NCBI RefSeq assembly: GCF_024124765.2
Contig: NZ_JAMXSR020000002.1
Coordinates: 147,001 to 211,000 of the forward strand
From: Sphingomonas sp. H160509
GTDB taxonomy: Bacteria; Pseudomonadota; Alphaproteobacteria; Sphingomonadales; Sphingomonadaceae
Reading direction: 5' to 3'
DNA: 64,000 bases
The notes under the pieces are model-generated. The model saw only the letters and a list, made by a program, of their open reading frames with translations. It was not told the DNA's origin and ran no database searches. Below, in pieces: positions 15,429 through 25,071 of this stretch. Position 1 is the first letter of the stretch. Each line of letters begins with the position of its first letter. A program made the translations under genes and the position numbers.

Positions 15429-16305
15429 TCAGCGCTGCGCACCGATCATTTCCAACAAGGCGTCCGCAGCCCTAGTTCGATAGCGCTCTTTATGGCGAAG
15501 ACCAAAAAACGGCCGAGGCTGGAATTCGATCGGCGCATTGTGCAGCGTTCCCGCCTTGATCGCGGGCGCAACTACCAGAGACGATAAAACTGCAACGCCC
15601 GCCCCCCGCCTCGACCGCAGTACGCACGCTCTCGTTGGACGGCAGCACGAGCGCGACATCAAGTGTAGAAGGATCGACCCCGAGCGCCCGCAGGTGGCGA
15701 TCAAGGGTCGAACGGGTGCCTGAGCCCTGCTCACGTCCTACCCAGCGCGCGCGTCGCAACCACGCAGCATCGATCTTTGTCTCCGTGAAAGGCACGGATT
15801 GGACCAGCATCAGGCTATCTTGACCGATCGGCCAATGCGCTAGCGCCGGATCATCGACTTCACCTTCAACGATACCTAGGTCGGCCTCGCCGTCGTGCAC
15901 ACGAACTGCCGCTTGTTCGGTGTTGCCGATCGCCAACTCGACCGAAAGCGACGGATAGCGATTGTGGAAAGCCGCCAGGATTTGTGGCAGCCAGTAGGCT
16001 GCGATGGTTTGGCTCGCAACGACGCGGAGCGTTCCACGCTTCAGTTCGCCGAACTCCGCCAACATCGCTTCAGCCGCCGCGGCACGACTGAGCACGCTGC
16101 GTGCCTCTTTCAGCAGCATTTGCCCAGCCTCTGTAAGAGCGATGCCGCGTCCCACACGGTGGAAAAGCTTGACCCCGTGCCGCGCCTCTAAGGCTGCGAT
16201 CGCAGCTGATGCCGCTGATTGGGTGACATGCAGCGCGCGCGCGGCTGCCGTCATATGCTGACGTTCGGCGACGCCAACGAAGATGCGAAGCTGCTCAAGG
16301 GTCAT
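15429..16305 (-). CDS. LysR-family regulator, frameshift near C-terminus
   Basis: The N-terminal winged helix is standard (MTLEQLRIFVGVAERQHMTA, SAASAAIAALEARHGVKLFHRVGRG). The substrate-binding domain follows (LRVVASQTIAAYWLPQILAAF, GEADLGIVEGEVDD). After VLPSNESVRTAVEAG the frame is lost at six C (15602-15607, plus strand). Removing one base continues as GVAVLSSLVVAPAIKAG to GLRHKERYRTRAADALLEMIG, ending at 15429. The restored protein is about 292 residues, normal for LysR. It is divergent from the YeiH-type transporter at 16414. This pairing resembles YeiE/YeiH and CysB-like control of sulfur transport, so it probably regulates that gene. Confidence 0.85.
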
Positions 16306-16413
16306 ACCGCAAGCCTACCTTAACCGATCCGATTTGGCGATCGGAATGACAATTTTCATGCGTTAGAAAGAATGGTCATAACCGCATAGCTGAAGGGCCG
16401 GAAGGAAATCCCG
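16306..16413. promoter_or_regulatory. Divergent control region, LysR/YeiH
   Basis: 108 bases between the two divergent starts. LysR regulators usually bind such shared regions at T-N11-A sites. Candidate dyads around 16340-16380 (ATTTTCAT..ATGGTCAT) are weak, and no firm box was identified. Confidence 0.4.
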
Positions 16414-17505
16414 ATGGCTTCTCTCGCTTCTCAGACGTTCCCCGCATCCCATAACGAGGGCAATGAGCGCATCAGTGTCCTGCCAGGTATTGCCCTGTGC
16501 GGGATCGTCACATCGGCAGCTTACGCCCTGGAAGCGGGCGAACGGGTGATCGTTGGCAAGGCTTGGTTAGAGGCTCTGGTTTTAGCCATACTCATTGGTA
16601 CCGCGGTGCGCAGTATGTGGGCACCTGATGCCAAATGGCATGCCGGAATTGCGTTCAGTGCCAAGTACCTACTGGAGATTGCTGTGGTTCTGCTTGGCGC
16701 ATCAGTAAGCGCCTCCACGATCCTGACAGCTGGACCCGCGCTTCTGTTTGGTATCGTCGGAGTGGTGGCGAGCGCTATCTTCCTTAGCTTCGGGATCGGC
16801 CGCCTGTTGGGCCTTCCAACCCGCATGGCGCTGCTGATCGCGTGTGGGAATTCGATTTGCGGCAACTCTGCCATTGCTGCTGTTGCTCCGGTAATCGGCG
16901 CTGACAGCGATGATGTTGCCGCCTCGATCGCCTTCACAGCGGTCCTTGGCGTTGTGGTAGTGCTTTGCCTGCCGCTTCTTGGGATCGCGTTGGGAATGAG
17001 TGGTGTTGCCTATGGCGCGCTATCTGGGCTCACGGTTTATGCGGTGCCCCAGGTGATCGCTGCCGCGTCGCCACTGGGCGTGGTAGCTGTCCAGACGGGA
17101 ACGCTGGTGAAGCTCGTGCGCGTCTTAATGCTAGGGCCGGTCTGCCTTGTCCTGTCGCTTGTGGCGCCGCGACTTGCTCCTCAAGAGGTGCCTGACGGCG
17201 AGATCGTCGCCGGCGCAGGAGCAAAGAAGCGTCCCGGAATTTCCCACATCGTACCATGGTTCATCGTCGGCTTCCTTATTGTCGTCGCCTGTCGCTCACT
17301 GGGCTTGATCCCGTCCGTCGCTATTGTGCCGATCAGCCGGATCGCGACGCTACTCACGGTCGTATCCATGGCGGCGCTGGGTCTTGGGGTAGATGTTCGC
17401 ACCGTTGCGAAAGCTGGCGGCCGGGTCACTGGGGCCGTCGTCCTGTCGCTGATCGGACTTGGCGGGATCAGCTTTGGATTACTTGCACTACTGAGCATGA
17501 CTTGA
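16414..17505 (+). CDS. YeiH/UPF0324 family putative sulfate exporter
   Basis: 363 residues, about ten hydrophobic segments. Family hallmarks are LLGASVSASTIL, the NSICGNSAIAAVAPVI motif, LTVYAVPQVIAAASPLG, VKLVRVLMLGPVCLVLSL and a C-terminal ALGLGVDVRTVAKAGGR. The family (Cons_hypoth698, UPF0324) is annotated as putative sulfate exporters by context; the transported species is not firmly established. Divergent from a LysR regulator, the usual arrangement of yeiE and yeiH. Confidence 0.85.
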   Translation: MASLASQTFPASHNEGNERISVLPGIALCGIVTSAAYALEAGERVIVGKAWLEALVLAILIGTAVRSMWAPDAKWHAGIAFSAKYLLEIAVVLLGASVSASTILTAGPALLFGIVGVVASAIFLSFGIGRLLGLPTRMALLIACGNSICGNSAIAAVAPVIGADSDDVAASIAFTAVLGVVVVLCLPLLGIALGMSGVAYGALSGLTVYAVPQVIAAASPLGVVAVQTGTLVKLVRVLMLGPVCLVLSLVAPRLAPQEVPDGEIVAGAGAKKRPGISHIVPWFIVGFLIVVACRSLGLIPSVAIVPISRIATLLTVVSMAALGLGVDVRTVAKAGGRVTGAVVLSLIGLGGISFGLLALLSMT

Positions 17506-17862
17506 GACCGAATAAACAAATATTTGAACGTCATAGCCGAAGTCTTGCTAGCGCGGAGCAAGCGATGCGCTGCTGAAACAACCATAGTGTTTACCGGCTA
17601 CGCCCTGATTGACGTGACATTGTTGGATATAGAAGCGTAGTTCTTTTATCGTAGCATTTAGCGGCAATGCATGGCGATCGTAGATGGTCATCCCCTCGAA
17701 GGGCGCGTCACTGACATGCGGCAAGCATAAACAAAGATACTCCGGCAAACGTCACTAAACCAGGATTCTGGCACCCGATCGGAGAAAATATCACGTGACG
17801 GGGAATAAACTGCCGAGTGGCGACGTCTAACCTGACATACCGCTTTTGCGTAGGAGACCATC
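17506..17862. other. Intergenic gap, no supported gene
   Basis: 357 bases. A reverse-strand frame at 17548-17691 (47 codons) exists but has no ribosome site or recognisable family. The promoter of the DUF305 operon is expected near its right end. Confidence 0.4.
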
Positions 17863-18267
17863 TTGCCTGTCACCCGATCATTGGTCCGATTTTACATAGC
17901 CATAGCTCTTGCTTTCGGGGGCAGTGCCGCCTTCGCGACGGTTGCGAATGACGAGAAGCCTTATCTGACCGAGGTCAACGCCGCGATGGAGCGGATGATG
18001 GCGGGCATGATGGTCGCCCCGTCGGGCGATGTGGATGCGGACTTCGTGACGATGATGCTGCCGCATCATCAAGGTGCCATCGAAATGGCCGTGGCTCAGC
18101 TTCGATACGGCAAGAACGAGCAACTCAAACGCATCGCACAAGAGATTATCGTCGACCAGCAGCAGGAGATCGCCGCCATGCGCCTTGCGCTTGGCCAGCC
18201 GCTCCCGCCGTCTGCTCCAGTTCCTACGCAACAGTCTGGTCTTCCCCATCCGCATATGGAGCCTTGA
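17863..18267 (+). CDS. DUF305 periplasmic protein
   Basis: 134 residues from TTG 17863. Signal peptide FYIAIALAFGGSAAFA, then the DUF305 core with MLPHHQGAIEMA (residues about 65-76) and a second helix QQQEIAAMRLALG. DUF305 proteins are four-helix, ferritin-like periplasmic proteins often found with metal, especially copper, handling genes. A His/Pro/Met-rich tail (PHPHMEP) could bind metal. Its stop abuts the ATG of the beta-propeller gene, so they are one operon. Confidence 0.82.
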   Translation: MPVTRSLVRFYIAIALAFGGSAAFATVANDEKPYLTEVNAAMERMMAGMMVAPSGDVDADFVTMMLPHHQGAIEMAVAQLRYGKNEQLKRIAQEIIVDQQQEIAAMRLALGQPLPPSAPVPTQQSGLPHPHMEP

Positions 18268-19784
18268 AATGAAGCGATTTTTTCTATTGGCAGCGAGTTT
18301 TGCCAGCGTTGCTTCCGCGCAACCGGGCGTTTGGGCAGCGCCAGCCGCGCTCAACATCCCAATCGTCTTTGACGACTCTGCACCCGATCAGACAGATGGG
18401 AAGCACGGGCAGGCGCCTTGGGATCGCGAAAATCAAAAGGTCGGCAGCGGCGACCGGGTCTATGCAGCGGAGCAATTCTCCAACACGGTGTCGGTGACCG
18501 ACCCGTCGACGAACACCTTGCTCGGCGTCATCAAGTTGGGTGACCCGCAACCTGGCAATTTCAGTCCGCTCTACAAAGGGCAGGTGCTCGTTCACGGTCT
18601 CGGCTTCTCGCCGGACGGCAAGACTCTTGCGGTCGTCTCGATCGGTTCGAACTCTGTCACTTGGATCGATACCGCAACGAACACGGTCAAGCACACGACC
18701 TACATCGGCCGCAGCCCGCATGAGGCGTTCTTCACGCCCAACGGCAAGGAGGTATGGGCGACGGTCCGAGGTGAGGATTACATCTCCGTGCTTGATCCAA
18801 AGACGTACGAAGAGACGAGCCGGATCAAGACGCCCGGCGGTCCCGGCATGACCATCTTCTCGCCCAACGGAAAATACGGCTATGTCTGCTCGTCGTTCAA
18901 CCCGGAGTTGGCGGTGTTCGACGTCGCGACCCACAAGGAAGTGGGGGAGGGTTCAGCAACCTAGTCCGTTTTGTCCGAACATCTCGGCCAGCCCCGATGG
19001 CAAGCAGGTGTGGTTCACGCTCAAGGATGTCGGCAAGACGGTCGCCTTCGACGCCAAGCCACCCTTTGCGATCCAGAAGGTGCTCGACACCGGTCCGATT
19101 ACAAATCACGTCAATTTTGCCGTCACGTCGAAGGGGCAGTTCGCCTATGTAACCGTCGGTGGTCTAAACCTTGTCAAAGTATTCCGGACCAAGGATTTCA
19201 GTCAGGTCGCGACCATCCCCGTCGGGAAGCTTCCGCACGGTATCTGGCCGTCCGGAGACGGCAAGCGCATCTACGTAGGGCTTGAGAACGACGACAAGCT
19301 GGCGGTCATCGATACGGCACGCAATGTGGTGACCGGTACGATCCCGATTGGGCAGGCACCGCAGGCGATCGCCTACGTTCCAAACGCTGTCCCCGATGGT
19401 CCAGGCACGGCCAATCTTCAGCCGCTCGGCACGGCCGGGAACGCCACCCACCTGACACTTGCTGCGCCCGGCAACGCGGTAGCGAGCCCGACTAGCATCA
19501 CATTGTTCGATCAGGGCCTGATCCAGGTGGTACAGGGATCGGTGACCGGCTTGGCACCCAAGCGTTCGTATATTCTCGCACTGGCCGGCAAAGCCGACGG
19601 GTCGGGGGAGCTCGAACCCTTGGCAAATTTCATGACGAACCCAGCAGGATCGGCGATCGTCAACGTTTCCGGACCGATCCGACAGATCGTCACCGCTAAA
19701 ACGGTTTCCGAGCGACGCTTTCTGGTGGTGGCGGAGAGCAATGACGGTGTTCCAGGCTCAGTCTTGCAAGTGCAGCAGGACTGA
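18268..19784 (+). CDS. Secreted YVTN-family beta-propeller protein, frameshifted
   Basis: Signal peptide KRFFLLAASFASVASAQ, then repeated propeller blades: SNTVSVTDPSTNTLLGVIKL, GFSPDGKTLAVVS, NSVTWIDTATNTV, FSPNGKYGYV, DDKLAVIDTARNVVTGTIPI. The frame breaks at five G (18943-18947). With four, the protein runs on as EVGRVQQPSPFCPN to the stop at 19782-19784, about 505 residues. Such surface or periplasmic propellers occur with copper or electron-transfer proteins, but the role here is unknown. The stop overlaps the sigma-factor start. Confidence 0.8.
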
Positions 19785-20293
19785 TGGACGCACGCGCCGC
19801 CCTGATCGAGCCACTCATCCCAGGTCTTCGACGATATGCTCGCGCTTGGCTTCGAGATGCGGCGACGGCGGACGATCTTGTGCAGGATTGTCTCGAGCGA
19901 GCCGTTGGATCTTGGCGTAAGCGTCATGGCGACGCGGTGCGCCCCTGGCTCTATGCGATTCTGCACAATCTGTTGGTCGACCATGGCAGGCGACAGGCGC
20001 GGCGTGGCACGCCGGTAGCGATCGACGCGATCGCTGACGCGGTCCTTGCTGTACCGGCCGAACAATCGACAGGGATCGAACATAGCGATCTTATGCGCGT
20101 ATTGGATCTCTTGCCTCCAGACCAGCGTGCCGCGATCTTGCTCGTGTCCGTAGAGGATCTGTCTTACGCGGATGCTGCCGCCATCCTCGGCGTCCCGACC
20201 GGCACGCTGATGTCGCGCCTGTCGCGGGGTCGGGATCGTTTGTCAGAGCTGATCGGCGCCAGCGAGCGGCCGAAATTGCGGAGAGTAAAATGA
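19784..20293 (+). CDS. ECF RNA polymerase sigma factor
   Basis: 169 residues. Region 2 is LRRYARAWLRDAATADDLVQDCLERA and VRPWLYAILHNLLVDHGR; region 4 is LPPDQRAAILLVSVEDLSYADAAAILGVPTGTLMSRLSRGR. This is the two-domain layout of group IV (ECF) sigma factors, length normal. ATG 19784 shares a base with the stop of the beta-propeller gene, and its own stop overlaps the anti-sigma start (20290). The operon thus couples sigma, anti-sigma and two exported proteins, and probably responds to an envelope or metal signal. Autoregulation is common in the group but no promoter was identified. Confidence 0.9.
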   Translation: MDARAALIEPLIPGLRRYARAWLRDAATADDLVQDCLERAVGSWRKRHGDAVRPWLYAILHNLLVDHGRRQARRGTPVAIDAIADAVLAVPAEQSTGIEHSDLMRVLDLLPPDQRAAILLVSVEDLSYADAAAILGVPTGTLMSRLSRGRDRLSELIGASERPKLRRVK

Positions 20294-21054
20294 CGACCCC
20301 GATCGGCGAAGACGATCTCATGGCTTGGGTCGATCGCCGCCTGCCCCCAGAGCGGCATGCGATCGTCGATGGATATCTAGCTGATAATCCAGATGTCGCG
20401 CGACGACTCGCTCTGCAAGCGGAGCACCGAGCCGTCATTGCGGGCATGTTCGCCTCTGTGTCGACCGAGCCGATCCCGTCGGCGATGCGGGTCGGCACGA
20501 TTGTATCGCACCATCAAACGAGGCCGCAGTGGTGGCAGGCGATTGCCGCGGCACTGCTACTTGCGGTCGGTTTCGGTGGCGGTTGGGGTATGCGCAACTC
20601 GACGCTACCACCGCGTGCCGGCATCGGTGCACTGGCCCAGGAAGCGACGGACAATTACCGGGTTTACGCCGTCGATGCGCAGCGTGGAGCCGAGTTTGGA
20701 CCCCAGGCTCAGGACGAGCTTGTCAGCTGGACGTCTGAACGGCTCGGTAGCCGTGTAGCCGTCCCCGACCTCGCTGCGGCGGGGTACCGCTTCGCCGGAG
20801 GCCGTCTGGTCGCAACGCCGCACGGTCCTGCCGCGATGTTTCTCTATGACGGTCCTTCGTCAACTCGGCTCGCTGTAGTGACCCGCCCAATGGAGATCGA
20901 TAAGGCGGCTCGCATGACGGAGAGCGCGGACGGTGACCTCGGTCGGGTGAGTTGGGCTGATCGCGGTGTTGGCTTCAGCATAGTTGCGGCCCGACCAGCA
21001 ACAGAACTCCAGTCGGTTGCAGAGGCGGTGCGGCGCCAGTCGCAACGTGTCTGA
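20290..21054 (+). CDS. Membrane anti-sigma factor
   Basis: 254 residues. The cytoplasmic N-terminus EDDLMAWVDRRLPPERHAIVDGYLADNPDVARR has the helical zinc-less anti-sigma layout. One membrane helix follows (WQAIAAALLLAVGFGGGWGM), then a periplasmic sensor region of about 150 residues. The fused RsiW/ChrR-like N-domain plus TM is typical of anti-sigma partners of ECF factors. Overlaps the sigma gene by four bases, so the two are translated together. Confidence 0.85.
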   Translation: MTTPIGEDDLMAWVDRRLPPERHAIVDGYLADNPDVARRLALQAEHRAVIAGMFASVSTEPIPSAMRVGTIVSHHQTRPQWWQAIAAALLLAVGFGGGWGMRNSTLPPRAGIGALAQEATDNYRVYAVDAQRGAEFGPQAQDELVSWTSERLGSRVAVPDLAAAGYRFAGGRLVATPHGPAAMFLYDGPSSTRLAVVTRPMEIDKAARMTESADGDLGRVSWADRGVGFSIVAARPATELQSVAEAVRRQSQRV

Positions 21055-21226
21055 GATTCCATCAGATCGAAGCTGAACTTCTCTCTGGTGTGGCAGGAAG
21101 GGCCGAGTAATCGCATTGCAGCGGTTTTCCATAGAAATGTTTGTGACACGATTGCGCTGTCACTTGTCATTCCGCGGTCATCTGAGATCGCCCAGTAACA
21201 AACAGCGCAGTTATAAGGATTGAGCC

Positions 21227-22071
21227 GTGACCGTTATGACAAAGACGACGGCTATATTGACGATGGCGTCACTGTTTATGGTGGCGAAACCGACGACCTT
21301 CGCGAATCCAGCTGCTGCACAAGGTCATGATCGGCGCCCCGCCAAACCATTGCGTGTATCCGAGCAATTGGTCGAGTTGCGGCTTCGTCAGGGCGAAACG
21401 CAGAAAGTGCTGCTGGTCGCTCCTCCAGATGCGCGTGCGGCGATTGTCATGCTTCCTGGGGGAGCAGGCGATGTTGGTCTCACCGGAAGCGCCGACATTC
21501 GGCACAGCGATAATTTCGTCGTGCGGACCCGCACGATGTGGGCGCGACGCGGTTTCACGGTCCTCATTCCGGATACGATCGGCCACGCGAACCTCAGGGG
21601 AATCCGTAGTTCACCGGGTTACGCCAGCGTGGTCAACGACTTGGTCAAGCTCGCGCACAGGCAAGTAACTGGTCCTGTCTTCTTGCTTGGCACCAGCCAA
21701 GGGTCAATCGCGGCGGTAAACGCTGCTGCACATGCAACTGCAGGTACCATCGCCGGTGTCGTACTCACTGAATCCGTATCGGTAATGGGCGGAAGCGGGG
21801 AGACAGTTTTTAGCGCCAGCCCCGAGCTCGTCCGCGCACCTGCTCTGATCGTCGCCAACCGGGACGACCAGTGCAATGTGGCCCCGCCAGAAGCCGCCTC
21901 ACAAGTCGCTCGGGCGATGACGATGAGCCGTGACGTCAAGTGCTGATAGTGACGGGCGGGTCTAACCGGTCCGCCAAAAATTGCGGCTCTCTCACGCCTC
22001 ATGGCTATTACGGCATCGAGGATCAGGTGATTGCGAAGATAAGTCGGTGGATGGACGCGCATGGCGGATGA
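21227..22071 (+). CDS. Exported alpha/beta hydrolase, frameshift near C-terminus
   Basis: N-terminal signal-like segment (ILTMASLFMVAKPTTFANPAAA). The alpha/beta-hydrolase core has an oxyanion strand AIVMLPGGAGDV, nucleophile elbow GTSQGSIAA and an acid loop around NRDDQCNV. In the assigned frame the product ends at 21946 just after MSRDVK. Restoring one A at 21938-21939 continues VLIVTGGSNRSA to TPHGYYGIEDQV, which supplies the catalytic His (PHGYYG), ending at 22071. About 280 residues. Substrate unknown. Confidence 0.75.
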
Positions 22072-22146
22072 ATTACGAGGCGGTCTGGCAGGACAACCAA
22101 TCGACCTGATCCAGGATGTCCATGAGTTGCCAGACGGGAGAAGCCG

Positions 22147-23037
22147 ATGATCGTTCGCACGGAATTGCTTGAGATCGGCTATCTGAGCGGGGGGCCCGAG
22201 CATGGCCCCCCATTACTTCTTCTCCATGGTTGGCCTGACGATCCGACTGGTTGGACAGGCCTCACCCCGGCGCTCGAGGGGGCAGGCTATCGATGGTACG
22301 CTCCTTGGCTGCGTGGCTTTGGCCAAACACGCTTTCGATCATCCGATATCTTGCGCGACGGAAGCTCCGTTGCGATCGCACAGGACGCCTTCGACTTCGC
22401 CGACGCACTCGGTATCGAGCGATTTGCGGTCGTTGGTCACGATTGGGGAGGGCGTGCAGCATATGCGATGGCCGCCCTGGCACCGGAGCGACTGGCCGCT
22501 ATGGCGGTTCTCGCCATAGGTTACACGCCACGGGGGCGGTACGAGGTGCCGTCGCTCGATCAGTGTCGACGCTGGTGGTACCAGTGGCTTATGACGTCGG
22601 AAGCGGGGGCAATGAAGGTGGCCTCGGATCCGCTCGGCTTCGCGCGTACGCAGTGGGACACCTGGAGTCCGCCTGGCTGGTACACCAACGCTGACTTTGA
22701 AAGCGCTGCCTCAAGCTTCGACAACCCCGACTGGGTCGCGATCACGCTGCATGGCTATCGGCACCGCTGGCAGCCTGAAGCGCTGGACGCCCGCTATGCT
22801 CTGCAACGCGCGGAGGTCGACGCTATGGAACGGCTCGGCGTCACGACCTTGATGATTCAGGGGGGCGACGATCGCTGTGACCCACCCGAGGAATCCGAGG
22901 GTCAGGAACAGTGGTTTACCGGTGGGTATCAGCGGATCGTCGTCGATGGCGCTGGACACTTTCCTGCCCGTGAAGCGCCAGCTGCGGTGGCAGGTGCCGT
23001 AATCGCCCATCTTGTTGAACAGGGGTACGCGCAGTGA
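22147..23037 (+). CDS. Alpha/beta hydrolase, epoxide hydrolase/haloalkane dehalogenase type
   Basis: 296 residues. LLLLHGWPDDPTGW carries the HGxP oxyanion motif. VVGHDWGGRAAY gives an Asp nucleophile, the hallmark of epoxide hydrolases and haloalkane dehalogenases rather than Ser esterases. VDGAGHFPAREAP gives the catalytic His. A cap domain with many Trp and Tyr (RRWWYQWLMT) follows the nucleophile. Substrate unknown; an epoxide or small ester is plausible. The stop overlaps the GTG start of the aspartyl protease. Confidence 0.82.
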   Translation: MIVRTELLEIGYLSGGPEHGPPLLLLHGWPDDPTGWTGLTPALEGAGYRWYAPWLRGFGQTRFRSSDILRDGSSVAIAQDAFDFADALGIERFAVVGHDWGGRAAYAMAALAPERLAAMAVLAIGYTPRGRYEVPSLDQCRRWWYQWLMTSEAGAMKVASDPLGFARTQWDTWSPPGWYTNADFESAASSFDNPDWVAITLHGYRHRWQPEALDARYALQRAEVDAMERLGVTTLMIQGGDDRCDPPEESEGQEQWFTGGYQRIVVDGAGHFPAREAPAAVAGAVIAHLVEQGYAQ

Positions 23038-23975
23038 GAACGTTGATCGGTCGGTCTTGTACTGGTGCTTCGATAATCGCAGCGCTGCTTGCCTGTTCGG
23101 GACCGCTTGCGGCGCGTTCGGTACCGCAACACTCCACCGCTCTGGTCATGCGCGGCGATTGGGCGGTTGTCGAAGTGAGGTTGGGTGACGACCGTCATCC
23201 GTACCGCTTCATTGTCGATACCGCCGCGGGTGCGACGGTGATTGATCAGGCGCTTGCTCCCCGTTTTTCGGAGGCCGCGTCCGGGACCAGCAATGTGCAG
23301 GGTGCCAGCGGCGCTCAGTCGTCGTTTCAAAATGCTCGGCTGCGCAGGTTGAAGATCGCGGGCTTAAGCTTCCGCAACCTTGACGTGGTCGTCACCGACA
23401 TGGCGCAGTTCAGCGACAAGTCTGACCAGCATTACGACGGCATACTGGGTAACGATGTCCTTTCGCATTACTCCTACGTTTTTGACGTCCCCAATGGGCG
23501 CCTTTCCCTGATCGACGCTGATCGACCTGATCCACGTCGGTGGGGACGATGCATCGACAACCCGTTGTTAGCTCGGCCTGGCGGGGCAAATGGCTTTCTA
23601 TCCGTGCCAGTGTCGCTGCATGGGGGCGCTCATGCCCTGGGCATCGTCGATACCGGAGCGGGAGCTACAATCCTGAATTGGCCTGCCGCGTCGGCTTCGG
23701 GATTATCGAAGAACGGTAGTGGCGTCAGTGCCGCAAAAGGGGTGGTCGGCTTCGCCCCCAAGGCGAGCACCGCGTCATACAAAGCGACGATCGCCGACGC
23801 GACGATCGGATCAAAGACATTGCCTGCTTTTACTGCCCGTCTGAGCGACCTGGCGGTGTTTGAAGGCTTTGGGCTCAGGGACAAGCCGGGGATGATCGTC
23901 GGCGCAAACATTTGGCGTACTGTGCCGTTTGCAGCTGCTCGAGGCGCAAAGGCTTTCTGCAGTTCGACGATTTAA
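23034..23975 (+). CDS. Exported retropepsin-like aspartyl protease
   Basis: 313 residues from GTG 23034. Signal peptide ASIIAALLACSGPLAA. Two catalytic-type motifs are present: IVDTAAGATVIDQ and IVDTGAGATILNW, giving the two Asp of an internally doubled retropepsin fold. A YDGILGNDVLSHYSYVFD segment is typical of bacterial aspartyl-protease-like (gag-asp) proteins. It likely acts in the periplasm. Its end converges on a reverse-strand gene cluster across two hairpins. Confidence 0.78.
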   Translation: MRTLIGRSCTGASIIAALLACSGPLAARSVPQHSTALVMRGDWAVVEVRLGDDRHPYRFIVDTAAGATVIDQALAPRFSEAASGTSNVQGASGAQSSFQNARLRRLKIAGLSFRNLDVVVTDMAQFSDKSDQHYDGILGNDVLSHYSYVFDVPNGRLSLIDADRPDPRRWGRCIDNPLLARPGGANGFLSVPVSLHGGAHALGIVDTGAGATILNWPAASASGLSKNGSGVSAAKGVVGFAPKASTASYKATIADATIGSKTLPAFTARLSDLAVFEGFGLRDKPGMIVGANIWRTVPFAAARGAKAFCSSTI

Positions 23976-24083
23976 GCGCTACGGGACACGTCAACGACGC
24001 TGCGTCACAAAGGCTGCCATGCTGATCAAGCAGGAGTGTCAATCGAGGTATACCCTGAGCGAGCATGTGGTTTGAATACAAAT

Positions 24084-24135
24084 CCTGTTCAAACAGGGTC
24101 GGTAACAGCGAAATGAAACACCTCCTTCAGGAGGT
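24084..24135. terminator. Two hairpins in convergent gap
   Basis: CCTGTT..AACAGG (24084-24097) and ACCTCCTTCAGGAGGT (24120-24135, 7-bp perfect stem, 2-base loop) lie between the convergent aspartyl protease and the 24208 gene. They probably help end transcription from both sides. No long T run is present. Confidence 0.4.
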
Positions 24136-24207
24136 CTAGACCCCTGCTTGAATACATTAGGGATGCGTCTGGCTTATCCGCGTGACCGCTGGGTCAGCCT
24201 CTGCCTT

Positions 24208-24651
24208 TTAGAGAGCAATCACGGGATTCGTAGTCGATGGCATGAGCGTCGGCACGCTTTGCATGTTTGACGCCTGGTTCGCGGCTGCCATCAGATCAAC
24301 GTCAGTAAGATCGCGGCAATCGATCCACCATTTGGCGTCAGTGACCCGAAGGCATGCGTTCCAGTCGGCGTCGCTGTTCGAGTTAATCAGCGCTGCGAGC
24401 CGCTTGGTCCTGACCGTCGACGCCCAGCTGATTTGCCGATCGGTCCCAGTCAGCGGCGGAAGAACAAGGTGTGAGACAGCAGCGCTGCTTAACGCTGCCG
24501 CAGCGACCTCCTCAGCCTTCTTCTCCGCAACGAAGCAGTCACGACAGATAGTCGTCTTCAGCCACTTGGCCTTACGTTCCTGCTGGCTTTCAAAGCCGGT
24601 GAGATGATGAGCCTGCTCATGACCGCAGGCATGAATGATCCGCTGTTCCAT
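24208..24651 (-). CDS. Small zinc-ribbon-like protein of accessory DNA
   Basis: 147 residues. The N-terminus HACGHEQAHHLTGFESQQER followed by KAKWLKTTICRDCF places a CxH and a CxxC pair that could bind zinc. This pattern is seen in plasmid- and ICE-borne sphingomonad proteins. The remainder (WASTVRTKRLAALINS, WIDCRDL) is unrecognised. Part of a reverse-strand run of small genes (24208, 24758, 25072). Confidence 0.6.
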   Translation of the reverse strand: MEQRIIHACGHEQAHHLTGFESQQERKAKWLKTTICRDCFVAEKKAEEVAAAALSSAAVSHLVLPPLTGTDRQISWASTVRTKRLAALINSNSDADWNACLRVTDAKWWIDCRDLTDVDLMAAANQASNMQSVPTLMPSTTNPVIAL

Positions 24652-24757
24652 GACATGGAGGATGCCCGCTCGTGGTTTGTGCGCAACGGCAATGAGTCAG
24701 GTTGAATCAGAATTGCGCCCAGCGGAAGACGACTAGACCGGAGGAGTGGTCAGTCTG

Positions 24758-24961
24758 CTAAGCTGGCGCAACGCCGTCAGCGTTTACCAAATCTGGGCCG
24801 ACCAATGTGCCGATGAGCTGGACGCGTTTTTCAACGAGGTCGACGGGGGTACGGTGCAGCTCCAGCTCGTAGCGCCCACCGACATCGCGGCGAAGATAGA
24901 AGGTCCCGCCATCGCGGACCAGAATGCCTATCTCATTGATCCGGGAACCAATCGCTACCAT
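24758..24961 (-). CDS. DUF5818-like small beta-barrel protein
   Basis: 67 residues arranged as short strands: GILVRDGGTFYLRRDVGG, YELELHRT, KRVQLIGTLVGPDLV. This is the compact OB-like pattern of DUF5818 proteins common in sphingomonads. Function unknown. Neighbours are equally small accessory-type genes on the same strand. Confidence 0.55.
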   Translation of the reverse strand: MVAIGSRINEIGILVRDGGTFYLRRDVGGRYELELHRTPVDLVEKRVQLIGTLVGPDLVNADGVAPA

Positions 24962-25071
24962 CGCTGCGTCGTCGCCTTGATTATGATCATGTAAAGTTGC
25001 GGGAGATCCTCCGCGTAACCGATGCGCCTCGGTGGGGCACAGGATTCCGCTACGCCGTTCCCGACGGGCCC

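Noticed and set aside
17548..17691. 47-codon reverse frame in the YeiH-DUF305 gap
   Set aside because: No ribosome site or family; left as gap.
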